From Methanoregula sp. (GTDB lineage Archaea > Halobacteriota > Methanomicrobia > Methanomicrobiales > Methanospirillaceae): 8,362 bases of DNA. Positions 1 to 5,750 of this stretch are shown one piece after another. Under the pieces are notes generated by a model. It did no database searches, had not been told where the DNA came from, and worked only from the letters and a program-made list of their open reading frames with translations. The translations under genes were made by a program, and so were the position numbers. Positions within the stretch are counted from its first letter, which is position 1; every line of letters begins with the position of its first letter. Location of the stretch: NCBI GenBank assembly GCA_030653335.1, contig JAURZP010000036.1:1-8362 (forward strand), in the 5' to 3' direction.

Positions 1-188
1 ATCGGGCCAACAGGAAAAAAAGCGGTCTCGTTATTACCCATACCGGCTACATTCTCGATTACCTTGACGCAGATAAAGGTCATGTGATGTGCGACGGGCA
101 GATCAGGTGTCACGGAAATCCCCGTGAAATACTAAAGGAGATCAAACAGCGCGGATACAAGGAGTGTCTCGAATGCCGTCAAGCATAA
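1..188 (+). CDS. sufC: SufC-type Fe-S cluster assembly ATPase, 3' end only
   Basis: Only the last 61 residues are in the window; the reading phase starts at base 3 and ends in TAA. SufC is the cytosolic ABC-type ATPase that powers the SufB scaffold during Fe-S cluster assembly. What is visible is the end of the nucleotide-binding domain: a strand plus the H-loop (LVITHTGYILDYL, His at fragment residue 13), then the typical SufC tail with GHVMCDGQI and GNPREIL. The fragment has four cysteines, including a C-terminal CLEC pair (fragment residues 55 and 58). The Walker A, signature and Walker B motifs lie outside the window and cannot be checked. The gene overlaps the start of sufB by 16 bases, so the two are translationally coupled. 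The name rests on the tail motifs together with the adjacent sufB. A sufCB pair without sufD or sufS next to it is normal for methanogens, where it has been described as a minimal SUF-like system. Confidence 0.87.
   Translation, partial: RANRKKSGLVITHTGYILDYLDADKGHVMCDGQIRCHGNPREILKEIKQRGYKECLECRQA
159..166 (+). promoter_or_regulatory. Shine-Dalgarno site for sufB, inside sufC
   Basis: AAGGAGTG closely matches the archaeal consensus GGAGGTG and lies six bases before the ATG at 173. An in-frame GTG at 164 falls inside this site itself, so the site decides in favour of ATG 173 as the sufB start. It is located within the last codons of sufC. Confidence 0.65.
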
Positions 189-1288
189 CAAATACGGAAC
201 TCTCAAAGGTTGACCAGGAGCGACTTGCCCAGTCAGGTATCGATCTCAGTATGACAAATCGGTGCGGCAGCTTCCTCCAGATGGATCAGGATGTTGTTCA
301 CGCGGAGTGCTCACAGGAGGGTATCGAAGTCCTCCCTTATGCCAAGGCTTTCGAGAAATATGAGTGGCTTAAAGAATATAACTGGATACTGGTCTCTCCG
401 GATAAAGATGAGGTCACAAAATATGTTGCAGCACAAAAAGACCCCAAGGGTTACGTAATTATTGCCCACAAGGGTTCGAGCAATACCCTTCCCATTCAGG
501 CATGTCTGTATCTCGGCAAAGACCAGATCCAGCATGTCCATAATATTATTATCGCAGAAGAAGGCGCCGAACTCCATATCATATCCGGCTGCACGAGCGG
601 GGCACACGTGGGCAAAGGCGGTGCGCATTACGGTATCTCTGAATTCTATGTAAAAAAGAATGCAAAGATCAGCTTTACCATGATCCACAACTGGAGCGAA
701 AATATCGAAGTCTACCCGAGAAGCGCTTCAGTAGTTGAAGAGAACGGGGTGTTCCTGTCAAACTATGTCTGCATGCAACCGGTAAAAAAGGTGCAGATGT
801 ATCCGACTGCAACACTCAAAGGGGCAAACTCAGTTGCCCGTTTCAGCAGCATCGTGATCGCTACTCCGGGATCACTGATGGATCTTGGGTCCCGTGCGAT
901 TCTTGAAGGAGTCGGTTCAAGCGCTGAACTGATCACGCGTGCCATCACAAAGGGGGGTACGATCATTTCACGGGGTCACATCAATGGAAAGACTGCCGGA
1001 ACCCGTGGGCATCTCGAATGCAAGGGACTGATCCTGAAAGACGGGATCATATATGCAATTCCGGAGATTGAGGGATCGGTTGTGGGAACCGAGCTTTCCC
1101 ACGAAGCAGCAGTGGGAAAACTCGCAAAAGATGAGATTGAATACCTCATGTCCCGGGGGCTCGATGAAGATGAAGCAACCGCGACCATTATCCGGGGTTT
1201 TTTGGACGTGAAGATTACGGGTCTTCCCGAAGCATTACAAAAGCAGATCGATGCCTCCATTGACGAGGCGGAGAAGTCCGGGTTCTAA
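173..1288 (+). CDS. sufB: SufB-type Fe-S cluster assembly scaffold protein
   Basis: This cytosolic scaffold builds Fe-S clusters in complex with the SufC ATPase. The protein is 371 residues from ATG 173, shorter than bacterial SufB (about 480-495) and typical of archaeal SufB. The N-terminal part (about 1-90) is a short variable domain. Residues about 95-305 carry the parallel beta-helix core, with a family signature ITRAITKGG (256-264). RGHLECKGLIL places Cys283 where E. coli SufB has its cluster-related Cys405. The C-terminal helical SufC-binding domain begins with LSHEAAVGKLAKDEIEYLMSRG; His310 and Glu311 correspond by position to His433 and Glu434 of E. coli (spacing from the Cys 28 against 29). 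Five other cysteines (31, 46, 111, 140, 200) are spread through the N-terminal and core regions. SufD is a close relative, but the conserved Cys and HEA motif fit SufB better. The start was chosen because a Shine-Dalgarno site precedes it. The E. coli residue numbers are from memory of the family. Confidence 0.95.
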   Translation: MPSSITNTELSKVDQERLAQSGIDLSMTNRCGSFLQMDQDVVHAECSQEGIEVLPYAKAFEKYEWLKEYNWILVSPDKDEVTKYVAAQKDPKGYVIIAHKGSSNTLPIQACLYLGKDQIQHVHNIIIAEEGAELHIISGCTSGAHVGKGGAHYGISEFYVKKNAKISFTMIHNWSENIEVYPRSASVVEENGVFLSNYVCMQPVKKVQMYPTATLKGANSVARFSSIVIATPGSLMDLGSRAILEGVGSSAELITRAITKGGTIISRGHINGKTAGTRGHLECKGLILKDGIIYAIPEIEGSVVGTELSHEAAVGKLAKDEIEYLMSRGLDEDEATATIIRGFLDVKITGLPEALQKQIDASIDEAEKSGF

Positions 1289-1298
1289 TCGGGTAAAC

Positions 1299-1949
1299 AT
1301 GTCTCCCTATCCACGAGCAGAAGAGCGGCGCAGGATGGTGGAACGCCAGATCGAAGCCCGGGGCATCTGCAACCCTCGCGTGCTTGCAGCAATGCGGGAG
1401 ATTCCCCGCCACGTTTTTATCCCTCCACCCTATGATCAATCCGCGTATGATGACAACCCGCTTCCCATTGGGAACGGACAGACCATTTCCCAGCCCTACA
1501 TTGTTGCGTTGATGACAGAACTCCTCTGCCCGGAACCTTCTGACAATGTACTTGAGATCGGAGCGGGAAGCGGGTACCAGGCAGCTGTTCTGTCACGACT
1601 CGTGAACAAGTTGACCACCATGGAACGGATACCGGCAGTCGCGACTCTTGCCCGAAATAATTTAACCTCATTAGGGATTCAGAATGTGGAAGTCATTGAC
1701 GGTGATGGAACTCAAGGGTATCTGCAAAATGCCCCTTATGATGGAATTATGGTAACCGCAGCAACTCCTGAAATTCCAAAGGCGCTTACCGATCAGCTGT
1801 CAGAAGGAGGAAGGCTGGTAGCCCCGGTAGGTGGGCGTGATATTCAGGAACTGGTGACTCTTGAAAAACAGGGTGACCTGTTGATTCCTGAACACCATGG
1901 GGGCGTCCGGTTTGTCCCACTTATTGGTAAACATGGCTGGGAGAACTGA
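1299..1949 (+). CDS. pcm: Protein-L-isoaspartate O-methyltransferase
   Basis: This enzyme repairs proteins in the cytosol: it methylates abnormal L-isoaspartyl residues using S-adenosylmethionine so that they can revert to aspartate. The 216 residues match the family length (about 200-230). In order: N-terminal helix ERRRMVERQIEARGI (9-23) with PRHVFIP (36-42); the PIMT signature PLPIGNGQTISQPYIVALM (54-72), including the active-site Ser of TIS; SAM motif I VLEIGAGSGYQAAVL (84-98); the acidic Glu109 ending strand 2; DGDGTQGY (135-141); motif II PYDGIMVTAATPEIP (146-160); GGRLVAPVG (170-178); and VRFVPLIG near the end. The start is the ATG 10 bases after the sufB stop. An in-frame ATG at 1251 would add 16 residues (beginning MPPLTRRR) unlike the family and overlapping sufB, so it was not used. 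No strong Shine-Dalgarno site precedes ATG 1299, which suggests translation coupled to sufB. Confidence 0.95.
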   Translation: MSPYPRAEERRRMVERQIEARGICNPRVLAAMREIPRHVFIPPPYDQSAYDDNPLPIGNGQTISQPYIVALMTELLCPEPSDNVLEIGAGSGYQAAVLSRLVNKLTTMERIPAVATLARNNLTSLGIQNVEVIDGDGTQGYLQNAPYDGIMVTAATPEIPKALTDQLSEGGRLVAPVGGRDIQELVTLEKQGDLLIPEHHGGVRFVPLIGKHGWEN

Positions 1950-1953
1950 TACT

Positions 1954-2556
1954 ATGGAAATTTTTGATATAACACGACCACTGTCCGCTGAAACGCTGGT
2001 ATATCCCGGGGATCTAAAACCGTCATTCACGCAACGGGATGGAGGAAAGTACCTGATCAGCGACCTGCACATGAGTTCGCACACGGGAACCCACATCGAT
2101 GCTCCGGTGCACTACCTTAAATCCGGAGATACGATTGATGCCATCCCCCTCATCAACCTGATTGGCAGATGCCGGGTGGTGGATGTGAGCGGTGCGGGCA
2201 GTACCATCACGGCAGAACACTTAGACGGAAAGACTGACAATACCACCAGACTCCTGCTAAAAACGTCATTTTCAGGGCACAATAAGTTCATCGAGACCTA
2301 CCCATCCCTCTCGTTTGATGCAGCATGCCTTATTACCGGTAAAGGGATTTGCTGTGTCGGGATTGACTCGCCCTCCATTGAATCCTATCATTGCGATGGA
2401 ACGGTTCACCGGGAACTTCTCGGGAAAGGATGTATTATCATCGAGCTCCTCGACCTGTCAGCAGTGACTGAAGGGGATTATGATATGATCGCACTCCCAT
2501 TGCGCCTTGAAGGACTGGATGGATCTCCGGCACGCGTTGTGCTAATAAAACCATAA
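1954..2556 (+). CDS. Cyclase-family metal hydrolase (kynurenine formamidase-like)
   Basis: This 200-residue protein belongs to the cyclase family (Pfam Cyclase, PF04199), which includes kynurenine formamidase KynB, isatin hydrolase and many uncharacterised amidohydrolase-like proteins. The hallmark HTGTHIDAPVH is at residues 43-53. The metal ligands of KynB-type enzymes all have counterparts: His43, His47, Asp49, His53, then His152 and Glu164. The 12-residue His-Glu spacing is the same as I recall for KynB (His160 and Glu172). Other family blocks are GIDSPSIE (136-143) and the HRELLGKGC segment. The substrate is not shown by the sequence: no tryptophan-degradation gene is nearby, so arylformamidase activity should not be assumed. 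The ATG at 1954 lies 4 bases after the pcm stop, with GGGAG 10 bases upstream. In-frame ATGs at 1897 and 1933 lie inside pcm and add residues before the family start IFDITRPL. No signal peptide is visible, so it is probably cytosolic. Confidence 0.9.
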   Translation: MEIFDITRPLSAETLVYPGDLKPSFTQRDGGKYLISDLHMSSHTGTHIDAPVHYLKSGDTIDAIPLINLIGRCRVVDVSGAGSTITAEHLDGKTDNTTRLLLKTSFSGHNKFIETYPSLSFDAACLITGKGICCVGIDSPSIESYHCDGTVHRELLGKGCIIIELLDLSAVTEGDYDMIALPLRLEGLDGSPARVVLIKP

Positions 2557-2558
2557 AA

Positions 2559-2565
2559 CGGAGGA
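2559..2565 (+). promoter_or_regulatory. Shine-Dalgarno site for the 203-residue unknown protein
   Basis: CGGAGGA is a near-perfect ribosome-binding site six bases before ATG 2571, in the 14-base gap after the cyclase gene. It is the strongest such site in the left half of the window and supports this start over the out-of-frame ATG at 2566. Confidence 0.65.
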
Positions 2566-2570
2566 ATGCA

Positions 2571-3182
2571 ATGGATATTCTCATTGACTCAGTTAATAAA
2601 CTTGAAACGATCCTTGAACACAGTGGGTGTGAAGAGGTTGGCGTACTCCTTGACGTGAATCCGGATGTTGTGAACTGCCAGTTCGACCGGGGTGCATGCA
2701 TGACGGCATCATTTGGGGGAAGGAGTGCAGAGTTTGTTACCAGTGATCCAATCCGGGCGCAGACAAAAATCTCATTTATGTTCGGTGTTCCCCTTGATAC
2801 CCCGGCAGTCAGGAGCGCTGCCTGTGCAATGATCAATGTAGCGACAGGTTTTTTCTGCCTATCGCGTGTTCTTCATGCATGCCCAAGTTCCCGGCATTCA
2901 GATTGTATGAGAGAACTCGGCACGGTGATTCAGGGAAAGAAAATACTCTGCATGAGAAGCATCCCAAAAATCGAAGATACATTTCGCACGTATATTGTCA
3001 CCAATCCCAGGGATGCAGATCTGATTCTTATCAATGCTGAGGGCATTATTGATGCCGGGGTGGGAGACCTGATAGCAGAATTCAAAGATACTAAACAGAT
3101 TATCTGTCTCGGCCCTTCAACTGCCGGGGTTGCCCGGCTCCAGCAGCTCGAACACTGGTGTCCGTATGGAACGGGCGTGTAA
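2571..3182 (+). CDS. Conserved-looking cysteine-rich protein, possibly DUF364-like
   Basis: I cannot assign a function to this 203-residue protein. It has ten cysteines (20, 36, 43, 85, 96, 104, 112, 127, 179, 197), nearly 5 percent. Three of them are evenly spaced in one helical-looking stretch (96, 104, 112), in the segment LSRVLHACPSSRHSDCMREL. The C-terminal half alternates strand-like and helix-like pieces typical of a Rossmann-type fold: GKKILCM, ADLILINAEGII, QIICLGPSTAG. The pattern of an Asn/Gly-rich loop followed by a GPST turn resembles the putative heavy-metal-chelating DUF364 family. That link is an inference from pattern only. There is no signal peptide or clear membrane segment; the region around 84-100 is hydrophobic but contains polar residues. 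It is the last gene of the left cluster, behind a strong ribosome-binding site, and codon use looks like that of its neighbours. A redox, metal-binding or cofactor role is possible, but unproven. Confidence 0.82.
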   Translation: MDILIDSVNKLETILEHSGCEEVGVLLDVNPDVVNCQFDRGACMTASFGGRSAEFVTSDPIRAQTKISFMFGVPLDTPAVRSAACAMINVATGFFCLSRVLHACPSSRHSDCMRELGTVIQGKKILCMRSIPKIEDTFRTYIVTNPRDADLILINAEGIIDAGVGDLIAEFKDTKQIICLGPSTAGVARLQQLEHWCPYGTGV

Positions 3183-3268
3183 ACACTGCACGCGAATGAA
3201 TTAGTGACCCGCTATCGAACAAAAAAGGAAGAGTAAAACTCTTGTTACCAGCATCCCAATAATTTCTC
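3183..3268 (+). other. 86-base gap between the left cluster and the glm operon
   Basis: This is the only sizeable intergenic space in the window and the likeliest place for a glm promoter. It holds an A-run (3221-3226) followed by a purine-rich GGAAGAG stretch and a short dyad. I do not find a clear archaeal TATA box (such as TTTATATA) at a fitting distance; the A-rich GAGTAAAACT piece is at most a weak candidate. There is no U-rich terminator tract either, so read-through from the upstream genes cannot be excluded. Confidence 0.4.
3229..3243 (+). repeat. Short perfect inverted repeat upstream of glmM
   Basis: AAGAGT and ACTCTT form a six-base perfect stem around a three-base AAA loop, starting 40 bases before the glmM ATG. 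As RNA it would be a weak AU-rich hairpin. As DNA it could be a small operator overlapping a promoter. It lacks a T-tract, so it is not a convincing terminator, and a six-base dyad may arise by chance. Confidence 0.3.
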
Positions 3269-4519
3269 ATGCTTTTTGGGTCATCGGGGATACGCAGAAA
3301 ATTTGACCAGACATTGGTTGATACCGCACTAAAAGTCGGGTCTGTACTGGCCGCTCACTCTTCAGATTGTATTATCGGAATGGACACCCGCACAACAAGC
3401 CCCCTGCTTGCGCATCTGGTTGTAGCAGGCATAATGGGAAATGGTGGAACCGCACATGTTGCCGGCATTGTCCCCACTCCCACGGTTGCATTCAACACCC
3501 GCACCGCAAAAGCCGGCTGCATGATCACCGCATCCCATAACCCGGAAGAATACAATGGCCTGAAACTCTTCAATCCCGATGGTTCATCCTTCACCCTTGC
3601 ACAACAGGCAGAGATGGAGACACTCCTGCAAACCCCACACTGGGCCGACTGGCAGCACCAGGGAACCTTGCAGACTTTTGATGCCATAACCCCGCATAAA
3701 AACACAATTCTCGATATGATCGACATCAAACCGGATCTCTCCGTTGTTGTTGATTGCGGTAACGGTGCAGGTTGCACACTTACCCCATCACTTCTTGCAG
3801 ATGCTGGTGCAAAAACCACCTGTATCAATTGCGATACTTCCGGTCATTTCGCCCGACCTTCTGAGCCGCTCAAAGAACATCTCGTTTACATTGGTGAAAT
3901 GGTTAAAAAAACTCAATCTGCCTGTGCGGTTGTTCACGACGGGGATGCTGACCGAATGATGGCATTTGATAATTGTGGAAGATATATTGACGGGGATCAC
4001 CTGCTCATGCTCTTTACTCACTATCTTGATGCAAAAAAGGTTGTCACAACAATTGATGCCTCAATGATTATCGAGGGTATAGCGGAGGTCAGGCGTACTC
4101 CTGTAGGGGACTCTTATGTATCTGAAGAGCTCCTGAAGTGGGGGGATTTCGGGGGGGAACCATCTGGCGCATGGATCTTCCCAAAGATTTCACTATGTCC
4201 CGATGGCCCATACGCTGCAGCACTCTTCTGCGAAATAGCATCCGAATGGGATGTTGCTTCCGAACTCGATGCAATGCCAACCTACCCGGTACTTAGGGAA
4301 TCGTTCGTGTATGAAAATGCACGAGAGATTGTTTCATCGCTTGGTGCATCAAGCCCGACAGATGGTATCCGGGTTGCCGATGAGAATGGATGGTACCTGA
4401 TCCGGGCAAGTGGCACTGAACCGAAGATACGAATCACTGCCGAAGGAAAAACCCTTGTGAAAGCAAAGGAGATGCTTTCAATGGGACGTAACAGGATTCA
4501 ACAGGGGAAAACTGCTTAA
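3269..4519 (+). CDS. glmM: Phosphoglucosamine mutase (alpha-D-phosphohexomutase family)
   Basis: The predicted reaction is interconversion of glucosamine-6-phosphate and glucosamine-1-phosphate in the cytosol, the second step to UDP-GlcNAc. All four phosphohexomutase signatures are present in order: the phosphoserine loop TASHNPEEYNGLK (87-99, Ser89), the Mg-binding loop DGDADRM (224-230), the sugar-specificity loop GGEPSGA (295-301), and the phosphate-binding loop RASGTEPKIRI (379-389). At 416 residues it is somewhat shorter than the usual 440-460, but every domain is represented. The family also contains phosphomannomutase and phosphoglucomutase; the choice of GlmM rests mainly on the adjacent glmU and glmS. 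The start is fixed: an in-frame TAA at 3260-3262 precedes it and the family N-terminus LFGSSGIRR follows directly. There is no Shine-Dalgarno site before the ATG, so the mRNA may be leaderless or nearly so. Confidence 0.93.
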   Translation: MLFGSSGIRRKFDQTLVDTALKVGSVLAAHSSDCIIGMDTRTTSPLLAHLVVAGIMGNGGTAHVAGIVPTPTVAFNTRTAKAGCMITASHNPEEYNGLKLFNPDGSSFTLAQQAEMETLLQTPHWADWQHQGTLQTFDAITPHKNTILDMIDIKPDLSVVVDCGNGAGCTLTPSLLADAGAKTTCINCDTSGHFARPSEPLKEHLVYIGEMVKKTQSACAVVHDGDADRMMAFDNCGRYIDGDHLLMLFTHYLDAKKVVTTIDASMIIEGIAEVRRTPVGDSYVSEELLKWGDFGGEPSGAWIFPKISLCPDGPYAAALFCEIASEWDVASELDAMPTYPVLRESFVYENAREIVSSLGASSPTDGIRVADENGWYLIRASGTEPKIRITAEGKTLVKAKEMLSMGRNRIQQGKTA

Positions 4520-4527
4520 ATGTTGTA

Positions 4528-4535
4528 AGAGGAGC
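4528..4535 (+). promoter_or_regulatory. Shine-Dalgarno site for glmU
   Basis: AGAGGAGC provides a GGAG core eight bases before the glmU ATG at 4543, within the 23-base gap after glmM. It supports that start and contrasts with the SD-less glmM start. Confidence 0.6.
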
Positions 4536-4542
4536 TGTACGT

Positions 4543-5742
4543 ATGGAATGTGTCGTGCTCGCCGCAGGGGAGGGGAAGCGGATGCGTCCTCTCACAGCGA
4601 AGCGCCCTAAGGTGATGCTCCCGCTCGCGAACCGCCCGATGATGGAGCACCTGGTTCTTGCAGCTCGTGATGCAGGAATCGCGGATTTTGTTTTTGTTGT
4701 CGGGTATGGAGAACGGGAGATCCGGAAATATTTTGGTAACGGGTCAGAATGGGGGATCCATATTTCCTATGCTGCACAACGACTCCAGTATGGGACTGCG
4801 GATGCGGTTCGATCAGCCCGGGATCTTGTTACGGGACCATTTCTTCTCATGAACGGCGATATGATCCTGAAAACCGGTGATATCGCAAACCTGTGCAACC
4901 AGCCGGCCCCTTGTATGGGTATCAGCACAACCGATCATCCCGGGGATTACGGTGTGGTTTTAGAAGAAGAGGGTTTTGTAACTTCCCTTGAAGAGAAATC
5001 AAAACAGCCCAAATCCAACCTGATCAATGCCGGGGCATATCTTTTCACTCAGGAGATTTTCGATCTCATCGATCAGGTGCACCCATCTCCAAGAGGTGAA
5101 CTGGAACTCACTGATGCCCTTGCCGGGTTAATTGCGGAAAAGATGTTGAAAGCCTATCACCTGTCCTACTGGCTGGACGTAGGGCACCCGTGGGATATGC
5201 TTGATGCCAATACTACCTTAATGGGATCTCTTGATGCGAAAAATGCCGGCACGGTTGAAGAGGGCGTATTCCTTCAGGGCTCAGTGGATATCGGAAAAGG
5301 AAGCGTAATAAAATCGGGAACGTATATTGAAGGGCCCTGTGTTATAGGGAAAAATTGCCGTATCGGACCTCACGCATATATCCGCGGGGCTTCAAGTATT
5401 GGCGATGATTGCCATATCGGGCATTGCTCTGAGATCAAAAATTCAATTATTATGAATGGAACAAAAATTCCCCATTTCAACTATATCGGGGATTCCGTTA
5501 TTGGAACCGGGTGTAACTTTGGTGCAGGAACCAAACTTGCAAACCTCCGGCATGATCATCAGAACGTCAAAGTGTGCGGCAAAGATACACGAAGGAAAAA
5601 ATTTGGGGCTGTCATTGGAGATGATGTTTCATTTGGAATCAATTGTTCCATCAACGTTGGCTCGATGATTGGGAGCGGGGCACAGTTTGCGCCCAATTCC
5701 TCGATTGAGGGATGTATCGGGGATAAAGCAACAATCCGTTAG
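4543..5742 (+). CDS. glmU: Bifunctional GlmU: glucosamine-1-P acetyltransferase / UDP-GlcNAc pyrophosphorylase
   Basis: This 399-residue archaeal GlmU-type enzyme probably acetylates glucosamine-1-phosphate and couples the product to UTP, giving UDP-GlcNAc. The N-terminal nucleotidyltransferase domain (1-225) has LAAGEGKRMRPLT (6-18), PKVMLPLANRP (22-32), QYGTADAV (82-89), the metal-binding NGDM (104-107), INAGAYLF (161-168), GELELTDAL (185-193) and WLDVGHPWDML (210-220). Residues about 240-395 are a left-handed beta-helix of hexapeptide repeats (VIGKNCRIGPHAYI and others). The acetyltransferase site looks intact: HFNYIGDSVIG with His311 and Tyr314, GAGT, Asn334, then KKFGAVIGDDV. His311 aligns with the catalytic His of bacterial GlmU (HLTYLGD in E. 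coli). As recalled, the spacing also fits the His, Tyr and Asn residues reported for Sulfolobus ST0452. Archaeal bifunctional GlmU proteins have been shown biochemically in methanogens. It forms a tandem pair with the next gene. Confidence 0.93.
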   Translation: MECVVLAAGEGKRMRPLTAKRPKVMLPLANRPMMEHLVLAARDAGIADFVFVVGYGEREIRKYFGNGSEWGIHISYAAQRLQYGTADAVRSARDLVTGPFLLMNGDMILKTGDIANLCNQPAPCMGISTTDHPGDYGVVLEEEGFVTSLEEKSKQPKSNLINAGAYLFTQEIFDLIDQVHPSPRGELELTDALAGLIAEKMLKAYHLSYWLDVGHPWDMLDANTTLMGSLDAKNAGTVEEGVFLQGSVDIGKGSVIKSGTYIEGPCVIGKNCRIGPHAYIRGASSIGDDCHIGHCSEIKNSIIMNGTKIPHFNYIGDSVIGTGCNFGAGTKLANLRHDHQNVKVCGKDTRRKKFGAVIGDDVSFGINCSINVGSMIGSGAQFAPNSSIEGCIGDKATIR

Positions 5743-5746
5743 GTGA
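5742..5746 (+). promoter_or_regulatory. Shine-Dalgarno site overlapping the glmU stop codon
   Basis: GGTGA shares its first G with the TAG stop of glmU and lies four bases before the ATG at 5751. It matches the CACC core of the anti-Shine-Dalgarno sequence, implying that the same ribosome can move from one gene to the next. Confidence 0.5.
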
Positions 5747-5750
5747 GAAG

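Noticed and set aside
311..688. 125-codon open frame on the minus strand opposite sufB
   Set aside because: It lies wholly inside a convincing sufB gene, shows no recognisable motif, and is best explained as a shadow of the coding strand.
1251..1298. Longer pcm reading from ATG 1251 (16 extra residues)
   Set aside because: The extension overlaps the end of sufB, is Arg/Pro-rich and unlike the family N-terminus. The ATG at 1299 begins just before the conserved first helix.
1897..1953. Longer cyclase reading from ATG 1897 or 1933
   Set aside because: The extra residues are read from pcm codons in another frame, and the family homology starts at the ATG at 1954.
3229..3243. Dyad before glmM as a transcription terminator of the left cluster
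   Set aside because: The stem is only six AU-rich base pairs and no T-tract follows on the + strand, so it does not resemble an archaeal or intrinsic terminator.
3355..3828. 157-codon open frame on the minus strand opposite glmM
   Set aside because: It is antisense to the well-supported glmM, including its active-site loop, and has no recognisable features.
4520..4528. Two-codon ATG-TTG-TAA mini-frame between glmM and glmU
   Set aside because: It has no ribosome-binding site of its own and its size makes chance the simplest explanation.
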